Assembly (NCBI RefSeq): GCF_014138625.1
Contig: NZ_JACJHY010000002.1
Span: 62,001-126,000 of the forward strand
DNA from: Aminobacter ciceronei
GTDB taxonomy: Bacteria > Pseudomonadota > Alphaproteobacteria > Rhizobiales > Rhizobiaceae
Reading direction: 5' to 3'
Length of the DNA: 64,000 nt
In this document: piece after piece, positions 39,247 through 48,251 of the stretch
Layout: every line of letters starts with the position of its first letter
Position numbering within the stretch: position 1 is the stretch's first letter
Translations under genes and position numbers: made by a program
The notes under the pieces: generated by a model
Database searches by the model: none
What the model was told of the DNA's origin: nothing
The model's input: the letters and a program-made list of their open reading frames with translations, nothing else

Positions 39247-40074
39247 ATGGGGTTCCAGCTCGCACCGACAGCAACTGCCGACGGTTTCCGCCTCGAAGCC
39301 CATGACGCCGTGGGCTCGACCAACGCACTGGCGCTGGAACGGGCGATGGCCGGCGACCCTGGAAAACTCTGGGTCGTTTCGAAGAAACAGGAAAGCGGGC
39401 GTGGCCGACGTGGCCGCGCCTGGGCGACGCCGGAAGGCAATCTCGCAGCGACCCTGCTCAAGGTTCTCGACCACGACCTGCAATATGCGGCGACGCTTGG
39501 CTTCGTCGCCGGATTGGCGCTTGCCGATGCACTCGACGCAGTTGCGCCGAATGCGCGCTTTTCGGTCGGCGTCGACGGCGGCAGCGGGCAGGGCGTCAAG
39601 CGTTTCGAGCTGAAATGGCCGAACGACGTCTTGGCTTCCGGCGCCAAGCTTGCCGGCATCCTGCTTGAATCGACATTGCTCGGGCAAGGCAGGCTGGCGA
39701 TCGCCATAGGCATCGGCGTCAATGTCGTGGCGCATCCGACCGAAGTGCCTTATCCCGCGACCTCGCTCGCCAGCCTGGGGGCAGGCGTCGATGCCGAGAC
39801 CCTGTTCCTGGCGCTTTCCGATGCCTGGAGCGAGAACGAACGCATCTGGGCCGGCGGCAGGGGACTGGCGGCGATCCGCAAGCGCTGGCTTGGGCGCGCG
39901 GCCGGCCTCGGCAGCGAAGTCGCCGTGCGGATCGAGGGAAATGTGGTGCGCGGCGTCTTCGAGACCATCGACGAGGATTGCCGCTTCGTGATCCGTGACA
40001 CTAAAGGTGAGGCGGTAAAGATCGCCGCCGGCGACGTGCATTTCGGCGCGGTTGCTTCGGCCGGCGCGGCCTGA
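39247..40074 (+). CDS. birA: Biotin-[acetyl-CoA-carboxylase] ligase
   Basis: A 275-residue biotin protein ligase that activates biotin as biotinyl-AMP and attaches it to carboxylase carrier proteins. DAVGSTNALALE (about residues 21-32), the adenylate-binding GRGRRGRAWATPEGNL (about 51-66) and KWPNDVLASGAKLAGIL (about 123-139) are clear. It lacks the N-terminal winged helix of E. coli BirA, so it should not act as a repressor. Being fused to the end of nuo is usual for Rhizobiales. Confidence 0.94.
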   Translation: MGFQLAPTATADGFRLEAHDAVGSTNALALERAMAGDPGKLWVVSKKQESGRGRRGRAWATPEGNLAATLLKVLDHDLQYAATLGFVAGLALADALDAVAPNARFSVGVDGGSGQGVKRFELKWPNDVLASGAKLAGILLESTLLGQGRLAIAIGIGVNVVAHPTEVPYPATSLASLGAGVDAETLFLALSDAWSENERIWAGGRGLAAIRKRWLGRAAGLGSEVAVRIEGNVVRGVFETIDEDCRFVIRDTKGEAVKIAAGDVHFGAVASAGAA

Positions 40075-40096
40075 CAGGCCTGAAAGGATTTCTGGT

Positions 40097-41767
40097 ATGG
40101 CTAAAGCGGAAAAAGCCGAGCTCGTATTCGTGCCGCTGGGCGGTGTCGGCGAGATCGGCATGAACTTCGCTCTCTATGGCTTCGGCCCGGCGAACAAGCG
40201 TGAATGGATCATCATCGACGTCGGCGTGACGTTCCCCGATGCGACGCTGCCCGGCGTCGACCTTGTGCTGCCCGACACGCGCTTCATCGAGGAGCAGCTG
40301 GAAAACCTCCGCGGCATCATCATCACGCATGCGCATGAAGACCATTATGGTGCGCTGCACGACACCTGGCCGAAGCTGAAGGCACCTGTGTGGATGACGC
40401 CGTTCGCCGCCGGCCTGCTGGAAGCCAAGCGCCAGTCGGAGCAGGGTGCGCCGAAGATCCCGGTGACTGTCTACCGTGCCGGCGAAAAATTCACCGTCGG
40501 TCCGTTCGAGATCGAGGCGATCGCTGTCAGCCATTCGATCCCGGAGCCCGTGTCGCTGGCGATCACCTCACCGGCCGGCACCGTGATCCATACCGGCGAC
40601 TGGAAGATCGATCCCGCGCCCGAAATCGGCCCGATGACCGACGAGGCTCGCTTCCGCGCCTATGGCGACAAGGGCGTGCTGGCACTCGTCTGCGATTCGA
40701 CCAATGCGCTGCGCGAGGGCGACTCGCCGTCCGAGCAGCAGGTCGGGCAGGGGCTGCGCAAGGTCATTGAGGAAGCCAAGGGCCGTGTCGCGGTCACGAC
40801 CTTCTCGTCCAATGTCGGTCGCATCCGCTCGATCGCGGAAGCCGCGCGCGATGCCGGTCGACAGGTTCTCGTCATGGGCCGTTCGCTCAAGCGCGTCATC
40901 GACGTGTCGAGCGAACTCGGCTACATGGATGGGCTGCCCGAGTTCGTATCCGAAGAGGATTACGGCTACATTCCGCGCGAAAATCTCGTCGTCATCTGTA
41001 CCGGCAGCCAGGGCGAGCCGCGCGCAGCACTCGCCAAGCTGGCGCGTGACGAGATGAAGTCGGTGGCGCTTTCGCCCGGCGACACCGTGGTGTTTTCCTC
41101 GCGCACCATTCCTGGTAACGAGAAGGCGATCCTCGAGATCAAGAACCTGCTCATCGACCAAGGCATCAAGATCATCGAGGACGGTGACGCGCTGGTCCAC
41201 GTCTCCGGCCATCCACGCCGCTCGGAACTCAAGCGCATGTATGAGTGGGTTCGCCCGCGCATCGGCGTGCCGGTGCATGGCGAGGCCGCCCACCTTGTCG
41301 GTCAGGGTTCGTTGATGTCGCTGTCGGGCATTCCCGAGGTGGCGCAGATCCGCGACGGCGACATGCTGAGGCTGTGGCCGGGAGCTGCCGAGATCATCGA
41401 CCAGGTGCCGTTCGGCCGCGTCTACAAGGATGGCAAGCTGATCGGTTCCGACGAGGCAATGGGCATTCGCGACCGGCGCAAGCTGTCGTTTGCCGGCCAT
41501 GTTGCAGTCAACGTCGTGCTCGACGACAAGTACGAGCTCGCCGGCGACCCGGATCTGGTGGCGATCGGCGTCGCCGAAACCGATGCTGCCGGCGAAGATC
41601 TCGAGGAGCTGATGCTCGATGCGGCAATCGGCGCCGTGGACTCGATACCCCGCGCGCGGCGAAAAGACCTCGACCTGGTGCAGGAAGCCGTGCGTCGCGC
41701 TGTGCGCGGTGCCGCCAACGAAGCCTGGGGCAAGAAACCGCTGGTGACGGTGTTCGTCACGAGGTGA
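40097..41767 (+). CDS. rnj: Ribonuclease J
   Basis: A 556-residue metallo-beta-lactamase/beta-CASP ribonuclease with 5'-exo and endonuclease activity, used in rRNA and mRNA processing. The zinc motif THAHEDHYGAL (about residues 76-86), a further histidine in VSHSIPEP (about 145-152), CDSTNA (about 198-203) and the beta-CASP block VHVSGHPRRSELKRM (about 372-386) are visible. The ATG at 40097 has AAAGGA upstream. It lies 22 bases after birA. Confidence 0.94.
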   Translation: MAKAEKAELVFVPLGGVGEIGMNFALYGFGPANKREWIIIDVGVTFPDATLPGVDLVLPDTRFIEEQLENLRGIIITHAHEDHYGALHDTWPKLKAPVWMTPFAAGLLEAKRQSEQGAPKIPVTVYRAGEKFTVGPFEIEAIAVSHSIPEPVSLAITSPAGTVIHTGDWKIDPAPEIGPMTDEARFRAYGDKGVLALVCDSTNALREGDSPSEQQVGQGLRKVIEEAKGRVAVTTFSSNVGRIRSIAEAARDAGRQVLVMGRSLKRVIDVSSELGYMDGLPEFVSEEDYGYIPRENLVVICTGSQGEPRAALAKLARDEMKSVALSPGDTVVFSSRTIPGNEKAILEIKNLLIDQGIKIIEDGDALVHVSGHPRRSELKRMYEWVRPRIGVPVHGEAAHLVGQGSLMSLSGIPEVAQIRDGDMLRLWPGAAEIIDQVPFGRVYKDGKLIGSDEAMGIRDRRKLSFAGHVAVNVVLDDKYELAGDPDLVAIGVAETDAAGEDLEELMLDAAIGAVDSIPRARRKDLDLVQEAVRRAVRGAANEAWGKKPLVTVFVTR

Positions 41768-41862
41768 GCGGACAGGGAGTGGGGAATAGGCAACAGACGG
41801 CTGTTGTGGCCGTTTCGTCCTGTTCTGCGCTCACTGGTAGCCATTCGCTGGGATTTGGAACC

Positions 41863-42267
41863 ATGCTTGGACGTCTCAACCACGTCGCGATCGCCGTGCC
41901 CGACCTCACAGCGGCAAGTGCTGTCTATCGCGATACGCTCGGCGCCAATGTCGGCGCGCCGCAGGCGCTGCCGGAGCATGGCGTGACCGTGGTCTTCATC
42001 GACGTCGGCAACACCAAGATCGAGCTGCTCGAGCCGCTGGGCGAGGGGTCGCCGATTGCGGCGTTCCTGGCCAAAAGCCCGTCGGGCGGCATGCACCATG
42101 TCTGCTACGAGGTTGACGACATTCTGGCCGCGCGCGACCGTCTCAAGGCGACGGGCGCTCGGGTGCTCGGCGACGGCAATCCGAAGATTGGGGCGCACGG
42201 CAAGCCGGTGCTGTTTCTCCACCCCAAGGATTTCCAGGGCACGCTGGTAGAACTGGAGCAGGTATGA
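41863..42267 (+). CDS. mce: Methylmalonyl-CoA epimerase
   Basis: A 134-residue glyoxalase-fold enzyme that interconverts (2R)- and (2S)-methylmalonyl-CoA in propionate metabolism. LGRLNHVAIAVPDL holds the first metal histidine, GGMHHVCYEVDD (about residues 76-87) the second, and GTLVELEQV the terminal glutamate. Its partner mutase uses adenosylcobalamin, a link to the rest of the window. The stop overlaps the DUF1467 start (ATGA). Confidence 0.93.
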   Translation: MLGRLNHVAIAVPDLTAASAVYRDTLGANVGAPQALPEHGVTVVFIDVGNTKIELLEPLGEGSPIAAFLAKSPSGGMHHVCYEVDDILAARDRLKATGARVLGDGNPKIGAHGKPVLFLHPKDFQGTLVELEQV

Positions 42268-42533
42268 CCTGGGTATCACTCGCAGCGATGTATTTTGTCT
42301 TCTGGTGGCTGACCTTGTTCGCCATCCTGCCTTTTGGCCTGAAGACCCAGGACGACGACCGTGACGTGACGCTCGGCACGGAGGCAAGTGCGCCGCGTGG
42401 ACCGCATATGCTGCGCGCTATGCTGTGGACGACGGTGGTGACCGCTGTGGTGATCGGGGCGTTCTATTTCGTCACCAAGGGGCTGGGCTACAGCTTCGAC
42501 GATTTCCCGCAGTTCATTCCCGAGATCAATTGA
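42264..42533 (+). CDS. DUF1467 family small membrane protein
   Basis: An 89-residue protein with two hydrophobic segments (about residues 4-25 and 53-73) and a polar loop containing LPFGLKTQDDD, the DUF1467 signature. It commonly follows mce and rnj in Rhizobiales. No function is known. Translation is probably coupled to mce. Confidence 0.85.
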   Translation: MTWVSLAAMYFVFWWLTLFAILPFGLKTQDDDRDVTLGTEASAPRGPHMLRAMLWTTVVTAVVIGAFYFVTKGLGYSFDDFPQFIPEIN

Positions 42534-42996
42534 CGCATTCCTAGGGGAGGGGAACGCAGTTAGTGTTGCTTCTCAGCGAAGCAGCATAAGCTGATGATTG
42601 CCCAAAAAAAATGCAAGGCACGAAGCCTTGCAATTTAAACGCGTCCGATCTGCTTTCCGTTGCCGGCGGCAGCGAGTTATCGCGCCTAGATCGCATCCTC
42701 CCAAGACTTTGACCGCGTAGGAGAGCGGATTTTTTCTCCGCCCTCTCGGTTATCGGGGCACATTAGACCAAGCCGAAATGAATTGTCACGCGGAATTTTG
42801 CTTCCTGGCGGGCAATCCTGTGCTGCGTTGCACAATTGATTGGCAAGTGCCCTCGATCAACCACAAAGCGCATTGTGACGCTGCGTCGAAACGGCATGCG
42901 CGGGTTTTCATTCCGCCTTGAAATGGCTATGAAGCCCGTTCAAGCAAGCCTCCTTGTCATGCCGATTCCGGCATCACCGATTTCATGGAACATTCG
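42534..42996. other. 463-base region between DUF1467 and proS
   Basis: It has no protein gene. It holds the candidate minus-strand small RNA (42604-42755) with its promoter, and the proS promoter region near 42908-42945. That promoter block, TTCCGCC-N2-GAAATGGCTATGAAGCC, is repeated before the second lolC copy. Confidence 0.6.
42604..42755 (-). ncRNA. Candidate small RNA with its own promoter and terminator
   Basis: On the minus strand a promoter-like GTGACA (42784-42789), 16 bases, TCTAAT (42762-42767) would start a transcript near 42754. Thirteen bases in, AGGGCGGA and TCCGCTCT form an 8-bp hairpin with loop GAAAAAA (42722-42744). The transcript would end at a perfect intrinsic terminator: TGCAAGGC-TTCGT-GCCTTGCA (42612-42632) followed by eight Ts (42604-42611). 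Length is about 150 nt. There is no open frame with a ribosome-binding site, and no minus-strand gene nearby for the terminator to serve. Family unknown. Confidence 0.6.
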
Positions 42997-44325
42997 ATGC
43001 GTCTGTCGCGCTATTTCCTGCCCATCCTGAAAGAGAATCCCCGCGAGGCGGAGATCGTTTCGCACCGGTTGATGTTGCGCGCGGGCATGATCAGGCAGCA
43101 GGGCCAGGGCAGCTTCTCCTGGTTGCCGCTGGGCAAGCGTGTGCTCGACAAGATCTGCCGCATCGTGCGCGAGGAGCAGGACCGGGCAGGGGCGCTGGAA
43201 ATCCTGATGCCGACCATCCAGTCGGCCGAGCTGTGGCGCGAAAGCGGCCGCTATGACGACTACGGCAAGGAGATGCTGCGCATCAAGGATCGCAACGAAC
43301 GCGACATGCTGTTCGGCCCGACCAATGAAGAGATGGTCACGGAAATCTTCCGGTCCTACGTCAAGTCCTACAAGGATCTGCCGCTCAACCTGTACCACAT
43401 ACAGTGGAAGTTCCGCGACGAGATGCGTCCGCGCTTCGGCGTCATGCGTTCGCGCGAATTCCTGATGAAGGACGCCTACTCGTTCGACCTCGACTACGAA
43501 GGCGCGAAAGCTGCCTACAACCGCATGTTCGTTTCCTACCTGCGCACCTTCACCCGGATGGGCCTGCAGGCGATCCCGATGCGCGCCGACACCGGCCCGA
43601 TCGGCGGCGATCTCAGCCACGAATTCATCATCCTGGCCGAGACGGGCGAAAGCCAGGTGTTCTGCCACCGCGACTACCTTGCTTTACCTGTGCCGGGCGC
43701 TGCGACCGATTTCGCCAATGACGGCGAGATCGACGGCATCGTCAAGCAGTGGACGACGCCTTATGCGGCAACCGAAGAGATGCATGACGAGGCCGCCTGG
43801 GCGGCGGTGCCCGAGGCCGACAAGGTATCGGCGCGCGGCATCGAGGTCGGCCACATCTTTCACTTCGGCGAGAAATATTCCAAGCCCATGGGCGCCAAGG
43901 TCATGGGCCCCGACGGCAAGGAGCATTTCGTGTCGATGGGCTCCTACGGCATCGGCCCGAGCCGCCTGATCGCAGCGATCATCGAGGCAAGCCACGACGA
44001 GAACGGCATCATCTGGCCGGAGGCCGTGGCGCCGTTCGACATCGGCCTGATCAACATGAAGGTCGGCGACGCCGACTGCGACCGCATCTGCGACGAGCTC
44101 TACAAGGCGTTCGAAGCGGCCGGCAAGGACGTGCTCTATGACGATACCGACCAGCGCGCGGGCGGCAAGTTCGCGACCGCCGATCTGATCGGCCTGCCCT
44201 GGCAGGTCATCGTCGGCCCGCGTGGTGCGGCTGCCGGCGAGGTCGAGATCAAGAACCGCAAGTCCGGCGAGCGCCTGACGCTGCCGGTGGCCGAGGCGCT
44301 GGCCAAGCTGGGCGCCAACGCATGA
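42997..44325 (+). CDS. proS: Prolyl-tRNA synthetase
   Basis: A class-II synthetase charging tRNA-Pro, 442 residues, the short form without the editing insertion, as in other alphaproteobacteria. Motif 1 lies around residues 55-75 ([16 protein letters not shown]), motif 2 has [25 protein letters not shown] (about 137-161), and motif 3 [14 protein letters not shown] (about 311-324). I prefer the ATG at 42997 (MRLSRYFLP) because that is the family start and because the decayed second copy retains exactly this ATG; ATG 42985 adds four residues. The stop overlaps lolC (ATGA). Confidence 0.95.
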   Translation: MRLSRYFLPILKENPREAEIVSHRLMLRAGMIRQQGQGSFSWLPLGKRVLDKICRIVREEQDRAGALEILMPTIQSAELWRESGRYDDYGKEMLRIKDRNERDMLFGPTNEEMVTEIFRSYVKSYKDLPLNLYHIQWKFRDEMRPRFGVMRSREFLMKDAYSFDLDYEGAKAAYNRMFVSYLRTFTRMGLQAIPMRADTGPIGGDLSHEFIILAETGESQVFCHRDYLALPVPGAATDFANDGEIDGIVKQWTTPYAATEEMHDEAAWAAVPEADKVSARGIEVGHIFHFGEKYSKPMGAKVMGPDGKEHFVSMGSYGIGPSRLIAAIIEASHDENGIIWPEAVAPFDIGLINMKVGDADCDRICDELYKAFEAAGKDVLYDDTDQRAGGKFATADLIGLPWQVIVGPRGAAAGEVEIKNRKSGERLTLPVAEALAKLGANA

Positions 44326-45608
44326 ACCAGGCGGTGGCGGCGAAACCGGCAGGGGCTGGGCCTTTCTCGGTGTTCGAACGCATGGTGGCATGGCGCTACC
44401 TGCGTTCGAAGCGCAAGGAGACGGTGATTTCCGTCATCGCTTCGATCTCCTTCCTTGGCATCATGCTGGGTGTCGCCACGCTGATCGTGGTGATGGCGGT
44501 GATGAACGGTTTTCGCGCCGAGCTGCTGACCCGCATCCTTGGCGTCAACGGCCATCTTGTCGTAACCGCGACCGACACGCCGCTCGAGGATTATGCAGCG
44601 GTCGCTGACCGCATCAATGGCGTGGCGGGCGTGAAATACGCGATCCCGCTGGTCGAGGGCCAGGTGCTTGCCCAGGGCAATGTCGGCGCCGGTTCCGGCG
44701 CACTGGTGCGTGGCATCAGGGGCGACGACTTGGGCAAGGTGACCTTGGTCGCCAACAACATCAGGCAGGGTTCGATCGTTGGCTTCGACCAGGGCGAGGG
44801 CGTGGTGATCGGCAAGCGCATGGCCGAGAACATGGGGCTGGTGCTGGGCGATTCCATCCGGCTGATTTCGCCCGACGGCGACGTGACACCGATGGGAACG
44901 ACGCCGAGAGCCAAGGCTTATCCGATCACCGGCATCTTCGAAGTCGGCATGTCGGAATATGACAGCTCGATTGTGTTCATGCCGCTCAACGAGGCGCAGC
45001 TCTACTTCAACTCCGAAGGCAAGGTCGGCTCGATCGAGATTTATGTCGACAATCCCGACAATGTCGACGCGCTGAAACCCAAGGTCGAGGAAGCGGCGCA
45101 ACGGCCGATCTTCCTCACCGACTGGCGCGAGCGCAACCAGACCTTCTTTTCGGCGCTGCAGGTCGAGCGCAACGTCATGTTCATGATCCTGACGCTGATC
45201 GTGCTGGTGGCGGCGCTCAACATCATTTCCGGCCTGATCATGCTGGTGAAGGACAAGGGCCACGACATCGCCATCCTGCGCACGATGGGGGCGACACGCG
45301 GCGCGGTTATGCGAATCTTCCTGATGACGGGAGCTGCCATCGGCATGACCGGCACGCTCGCCGGCGTGCTGCTCGGCGTCGTCATCTGCCTCAATGTCGA
45401 GCGCATCAGGCAGTTCTTCTCCTGGCTGTCGGGCACCGTGCTGTTCAACCCCGAGCTCTATTTCCTCAGCCAGCTGCCGGCCAAGATGGACATGAGCGAG
45501 ACCATCTCTGTTGTGCTGATGGCACTGGTGCTGTCGTTCCTGGCGACGCTGTTTCCGGCATGGCGGGCGGCAACGCTCGATCCGGTCGAAGCCCTGAGGT
45601 ACGAATGA
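44322..45608 (+). CDS. lolC: Lipoprotein-releasing ABC transporter permease LolC (copy 1)
   Basis: A 428-residue inner-membrane permease that extracts outer-membrane lipoproteins and passes them to LolA, driven by LolD. One N-terminal helix (after [17 protein letters not shown]), a periplasmic domain of about residues 50-270, then three C-terminal helices of the FtsX type. [21 protein letters not shown] is the coupling region. Start overlaps proS and stop overlaps lolD. It is paired in the window with a second copy (46679-47965). Confidence 0.93.
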   Translation: MNQAVAAKPAGAGPFSVFERMVAWRYLRSKRKETVISVIASISFLGIMLGVATLIVVMAVMNGFRAELLTRILGVNGHLVVTATDTPLEDYAAVADRINGVAGVKYAIPLVEGQVLAQGNVGAGSGALVRGIRGDDLGKVTLVANNIRQGSIVGFDQGEGVVIGKRMAENMGLVLGDSIRLISPDGDVTPMGTTPRAKAYPITGIFEVGMSEYDSSIVFMPLNEAQLYFNSEGKVGSIEIYVDNPDNVDALKPKVEEAAQRPIFLTDWRERNQTFFSALQVERNVMFMILTLIVLVAALNIISGLIMLVKDKGHDIAILRTMGATRGAVMRIFLMTGAAIGMTGTLAGVLLGVVICLNVERIRQFFSWLSGTVLFNPELYFLSQLPAKMDMSETISVVLMALVLSFLATLFPAWRAATLDPVEALRYE

Positions 45609-46291
45609 TGGGCATCGAGCATGTCATCGAGCTCAAGGGCGTCGAGCGCCACTATGAGCAGGGTTCGCGCAAGCTGACGATCCTCAACAATGCCAGCTTC
45701 GCGCTGAAGCCCGGCGAGATGGTGGCGCTGGTGGCGCCTTCGGGTGCCGGCAAGTCGACGCTGCTGCACACAGCAGGGCTGCTCGAGCGGCCCGACGCCG
45801 GCGACGTCATCCTGAATGGGCGTGCCTGCGGGCGGCTGTCGGACGATGAGCGTACCGCCATCCGTCGCAACGACGTCGGCTTCGTCTATCAGTTCCATCA
45901 CCTGCTGCCCGAATTCTCCGCGCAGGAGAATGTGATGATGCCGCAACTGGTGAAGGGCCTGTCGCGCAAAGAAGCGGCCGAGCGTGCCGGTATGCTGCTC
46001 GACTATATGAAGATCGGCAAGCGGGCGCAGCATAGGCCGTCGGAGCTGTCAGGCGGCGAACAGCAGCGTGTGGCGATTGCACGCGCGGTGGCCAATGCGC
46101 CGCTGGTGCTTTTGGCCGACGAGCCGACCGGCAATCTCGATCCGGTGACGGCGGGTTATGTCTTCGACGCGCTTTCAGCACTTGTGCGGCAGTCGGGCTT
46201 GGCGGCCCTGATCGCCACCCACAACCACGAGCTTGCAGGACGCATGGATCGTCGCGTTACGCTTTCCGAAGGCAAGATCGTGCCCTTGTAG
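45605..46291 (+). CDS. lolD: Lipoprotein-releasing system ATP-binding protein LolD
   Basis: A 228-residue ABC ATPase. Walker [12 protein letters not shown] (about residues 43-53), the LolD signature [18 protein letters not shown] (about 144-161), Walker [13 protein letters not shown] and the switch ATHNHELA are present. It powers LolC-type permeases. The start is ATG 45605, overlapping lolC, or 45608. It is the only intact lolD here, so both LolC copies may share it. Confidence 0.94.
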   Translation: MMGIEHVIELKGVERHYEQGSRKLTILNNASFALKPGEMVALVAPSGAGKSTLLHTAGLLERPDAGDVILNGRACGRLSDDERTAIRRNDVGFVYQFHHLLPEFSAQENVMMPQLVKGLSRKEAAERAGMLLDYMKIGKRAQHRPSELSGGEQQRVAIARAVANAPLVLLADEPTGNLDPVTAGYVFDALSALVRQSGLAALIATHNHELAGRMDRRVTLSEGKIVPL

Positions 46292-46532
46292 GGCTGCCTT
46301 TCTTCCGTCCACGGTGTCTCCAGAAGCGAGCTGCTGCCCGCTTCGCATCTCGTGCGGTCCGTTACCGCTGGTGGTCCGCGGCCCTTCTCACAAGGCAGGC
46401 TAACGCGGCCGCATGCTCTGCGGTTGCCTCGCGCCCGCGAGTTTCCATTCCGCCACGAAATGGCTATGAAGCCTGTGCACTGAAGCTGTGCGCCGATTCC
46501 GGCGCAACGTTCCTCATTTTTCGGACCAGCCC

Positions 46533-46682
46533 ATGCGTTTGTCGTGCAGTTTCCTGCCCCGGCAGGTCATCGTCGGACCGCGTCGTGTTGCCGCCGGCGA
46601 GGTCGAAATCAACCGCAAGAGCGACACGCGCGAAACGGTGCGACTGGCCAGCACCCTCCAGCGCCTGGGCGTTGCCGCATGA
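46533..46682 (+). pseudogene. proS remnant with an internal deletion, still an open frame
   Basis: Codons 1-9 (MRLSCSFLP, compare MRLSRYFLP) are fused in frame to the C-terminal end of ProS (RQVIVGPRRVAAGEVEI..., compare [17 protein letters not shown]). Roughly 390 codons are missing, including all catalytic motifs. The frame is still open for 49 residues and its stop overlaps the lolC2 start as ATGA, as in the intact copy. It cannot be a synthetase; its likely remaining use is to carry ribosomes to lolC2. Confidence 0.88.
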
Positions 46683-47965
46683 GCCAGACAAGCGCAGCCA
46701 AGCCGGCAGGCGCCGGACCTTTTTCGACTTTCGAGCGCATGGTGGCGTGGCGCTATCTGCGCTCGCGTCGCAACGAAACGATGGTATCGGTGATCGCCTC
46801 GATCTCTTTCCTTGGCATCATGCTGGGTGTCGCCACGCTGATTGTCGTGATGGCGGTGTTGAACGGTTTCCGAGCGGAGTTGCTTTCGCGGATTCTTGGC
46901 ATCAACGGCCATCTCATCGTCACGCCGGTCGATTTGCCGCTGGAGGACTATGCCGAGCTTGCCAAGCGGATCAATGGTGTCCCAGGCGTCAAATACGCCA
47001 TTCCAATGGTCGAAGGTCAGGTGCTGGCACGGGGCAATGTCGGCGCCGGTTCCGGCGCGCTGGTGCGCGGCATCCGCGGAGAGGATCTCGGCAAGATCAC
47101 GCTGGTTGCCAATAACATCAAACAGGGGGGCATCGCCGGTTTCGATACGGCCGGCGGCGTCGCAATCGGCAGCCGCATGGCTAGGAATCACGGCCTGGCG
47201 CTGGGCGACATCATTACGGTGATCGCGCCTGACGGCGATGTCAGTCAGCTTGGCACGACGCCACGCCTGCAAGGCTATGCGGTCACGGCGATCTTCGAAG
47301 TCGGCATGTCGGAATACGACGCCTCGATCGTGTTCATGCCGTTGTCTGAAGCGCAGACGTACTTCAACTCCGAAGGCAAGGCGCAGAGCCTCGAGGTCTA
47401 TCTCGACGATCCCGACAATGTTGACGCGATCAGGTCCAAGGTGGAGGAGGCGGTACAGCGGCCGATCTTCCTGACCGACTGGCGCGAGCGCAACCAGACC
47501 TTCTTTTCGGCGCTGCAGGTCCAGCGCAACGTCATGTTCATGATCCTGACGCTGATCGTGCTGGTGGCGGCGCTCAACATCATTTCCGGCCTGATCATGC
47601 TGGTGAAGGACAAGGGCCACGACATCGCCATCCTGCGCACGATGGGGGCGACACGCGGTGCGGTGATGCGCATCTTCCTGATGACGGGAGCTGCCATCGG
47701 CATGACCGGCACGCTCGCCGGCGTGATGCTCGGCGTGGTCATCTGCCTCAATGTCGAGCGCATCAGGCAGTTCTTTTCCTGGCTGTCGGGTACCGTGCTG
47801 TTCAACCCCGAGCTCTATTTCCTCAGCCAGCTGCCGGCCAAGATGGATGTCGGCGAGACCATCTCGGTGGTGCTGATGGCACTGGTGCTGTCGTTCCTGG
47901 CGACGTTGGTTCCGGCATGGCGGGCGGCCGCGCTCGATCCGGTCGAAGCCCTGAGGTATGAATGA
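46679..47965 (+). CDS. Lipoprotein-releasing ABC transporter permease LolC (copy 2)
   Basis: A 428-residue paralogue of the permease at 44322, of equal length. Residues from about 255 to the end ([18 protein letters not shown] onward) are nearly identical, with about 20 base differences in the last 505 bases. The first helix and periplasmic domain differ more (for example VTPVDLPLEDYAELAKRI against [18 protein letters not shown]). All features of a working FtsX-type permease are kept and there is no frameshift. It lacks its own lolD. It may form a heterodimer with LolC1, similar to LolC/LolE of gammaproteobacteria; that is inference. Confidence 0.9.
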   Translation: MSQTSAAKPAGAGPFSTFERMVAWRYLRSRRNETMVSVIASISFLGIMLGVATLIVVMAVLNGFRAELLSRILGINGHLIVTPVDLPLEDYAELAKRINGVPGVKYAIPMVEGQVLARGNVGAGSGALVRGIRGEDLGKITLVANNIKQGGIAGFDTAGGVAIGSRMARNHGLALGDIITVIAPDGDVSQLGTTPRLQGYAVTAIFEVGMSEYDASIVFMPLSEAQTYFNSEGKAQSLEVYLDDPDNVDAIRSKVEEAVQRPIFLTDWRERNQTFFSALQVQRNVMFMILTLIVLVAALNIISGLIMLVKDKGHDIAILRTMGATRGAVMRIFLMTGAAIGMTGTLAGVMLGVVICLNVERIRQFFSWLSGTVLFNPELYFLSQLPAKMDVGETISVVLMALVLSFLATLVPAWRAAALDPVEALRYE

Positions 47966-48012
47966 TGGGCATCGAGCATGTCATCGAGCTCAAGGGCGTC
48001 GAGCGCCACTGA
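47962..48012 (+). pseudogene. 16-codon lolD fragment
   Basis: ATG ATG GGC ... CAC TGA encodes [16 protein letters not shown], exactly the first 16 residues of LolD, with the ATGA overlap to lolC2 kept. After GAGCGCCAC the sequence stops matching lolD and hits TGA. This marks the right-hand end of the duplicated block. Confidence 0.9.
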
Positions 48013-48194
48013 CGCTTGCTGAAGACGCCCGGCGCTTGAGCCGGACGAATCTGTTCTCAACCGCTGTCCCTATCGCCTGATGACGCCGTTGCCTGTTCGT
48101 TAACGGGCGAAGGTCTCGGTTCGCCTGGATAAACCCTTCATTTACTGTCGAATCGGTTGCGGCGAGTGGCTGCTGCCGGATGCAATGGCTCGCG

Positions 48195-48229
48195 TTGACA
48201 TTTGAACAAAAATAGAACAAATTACGAAC
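48195..48229 (+). promoter_or_regulatory. Promoter with two overlapping SOS (LexA) boxes
   Basis: TTGACA (48195-48200) is followed by GAAC at 48204-48207, 48215-48218 and 48226-48229, each separated by exactly seven bases. GAAC-N7-GAAC is the alphaproteobacterial LexA site, so three half-sites form two overlapping operators across the spacer and -10 region. The gene at 48252 should be repressed by LexA and induced by DNA damage. Confidence 0.8.
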
Positions 48230-48251
48230 ATATTAAAAACAGGAGCAACAG

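Larger units (their letters stand above)
46443..48009 (+). repeat. Eroded second copy of the proS-lolC-lolD block
   Basis: This stretch repeats 42906-45652. It contains the proS upstream block (CGAAATGGCTATGAAGCC), eight proS start codons joined to the last 40 or so, all of lolC, and the first 16 codons of lolD, ending in GAGCGCCAC. The second copy lies downstream of the intact lolD. Identity is very high over the last 500 bases of lolC and lower before. Confidence 0.9.

Noticed and set aside
42612-42632. Terminator for the plus-strand rnj-mce-DUF1467 unit
   Set aside because: The eight-base T-run exists only when read on the minus strand; on the plus strand only ATTT follows, so a minus-strand transcript explains it better. 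Some bidirectional use remains possible.
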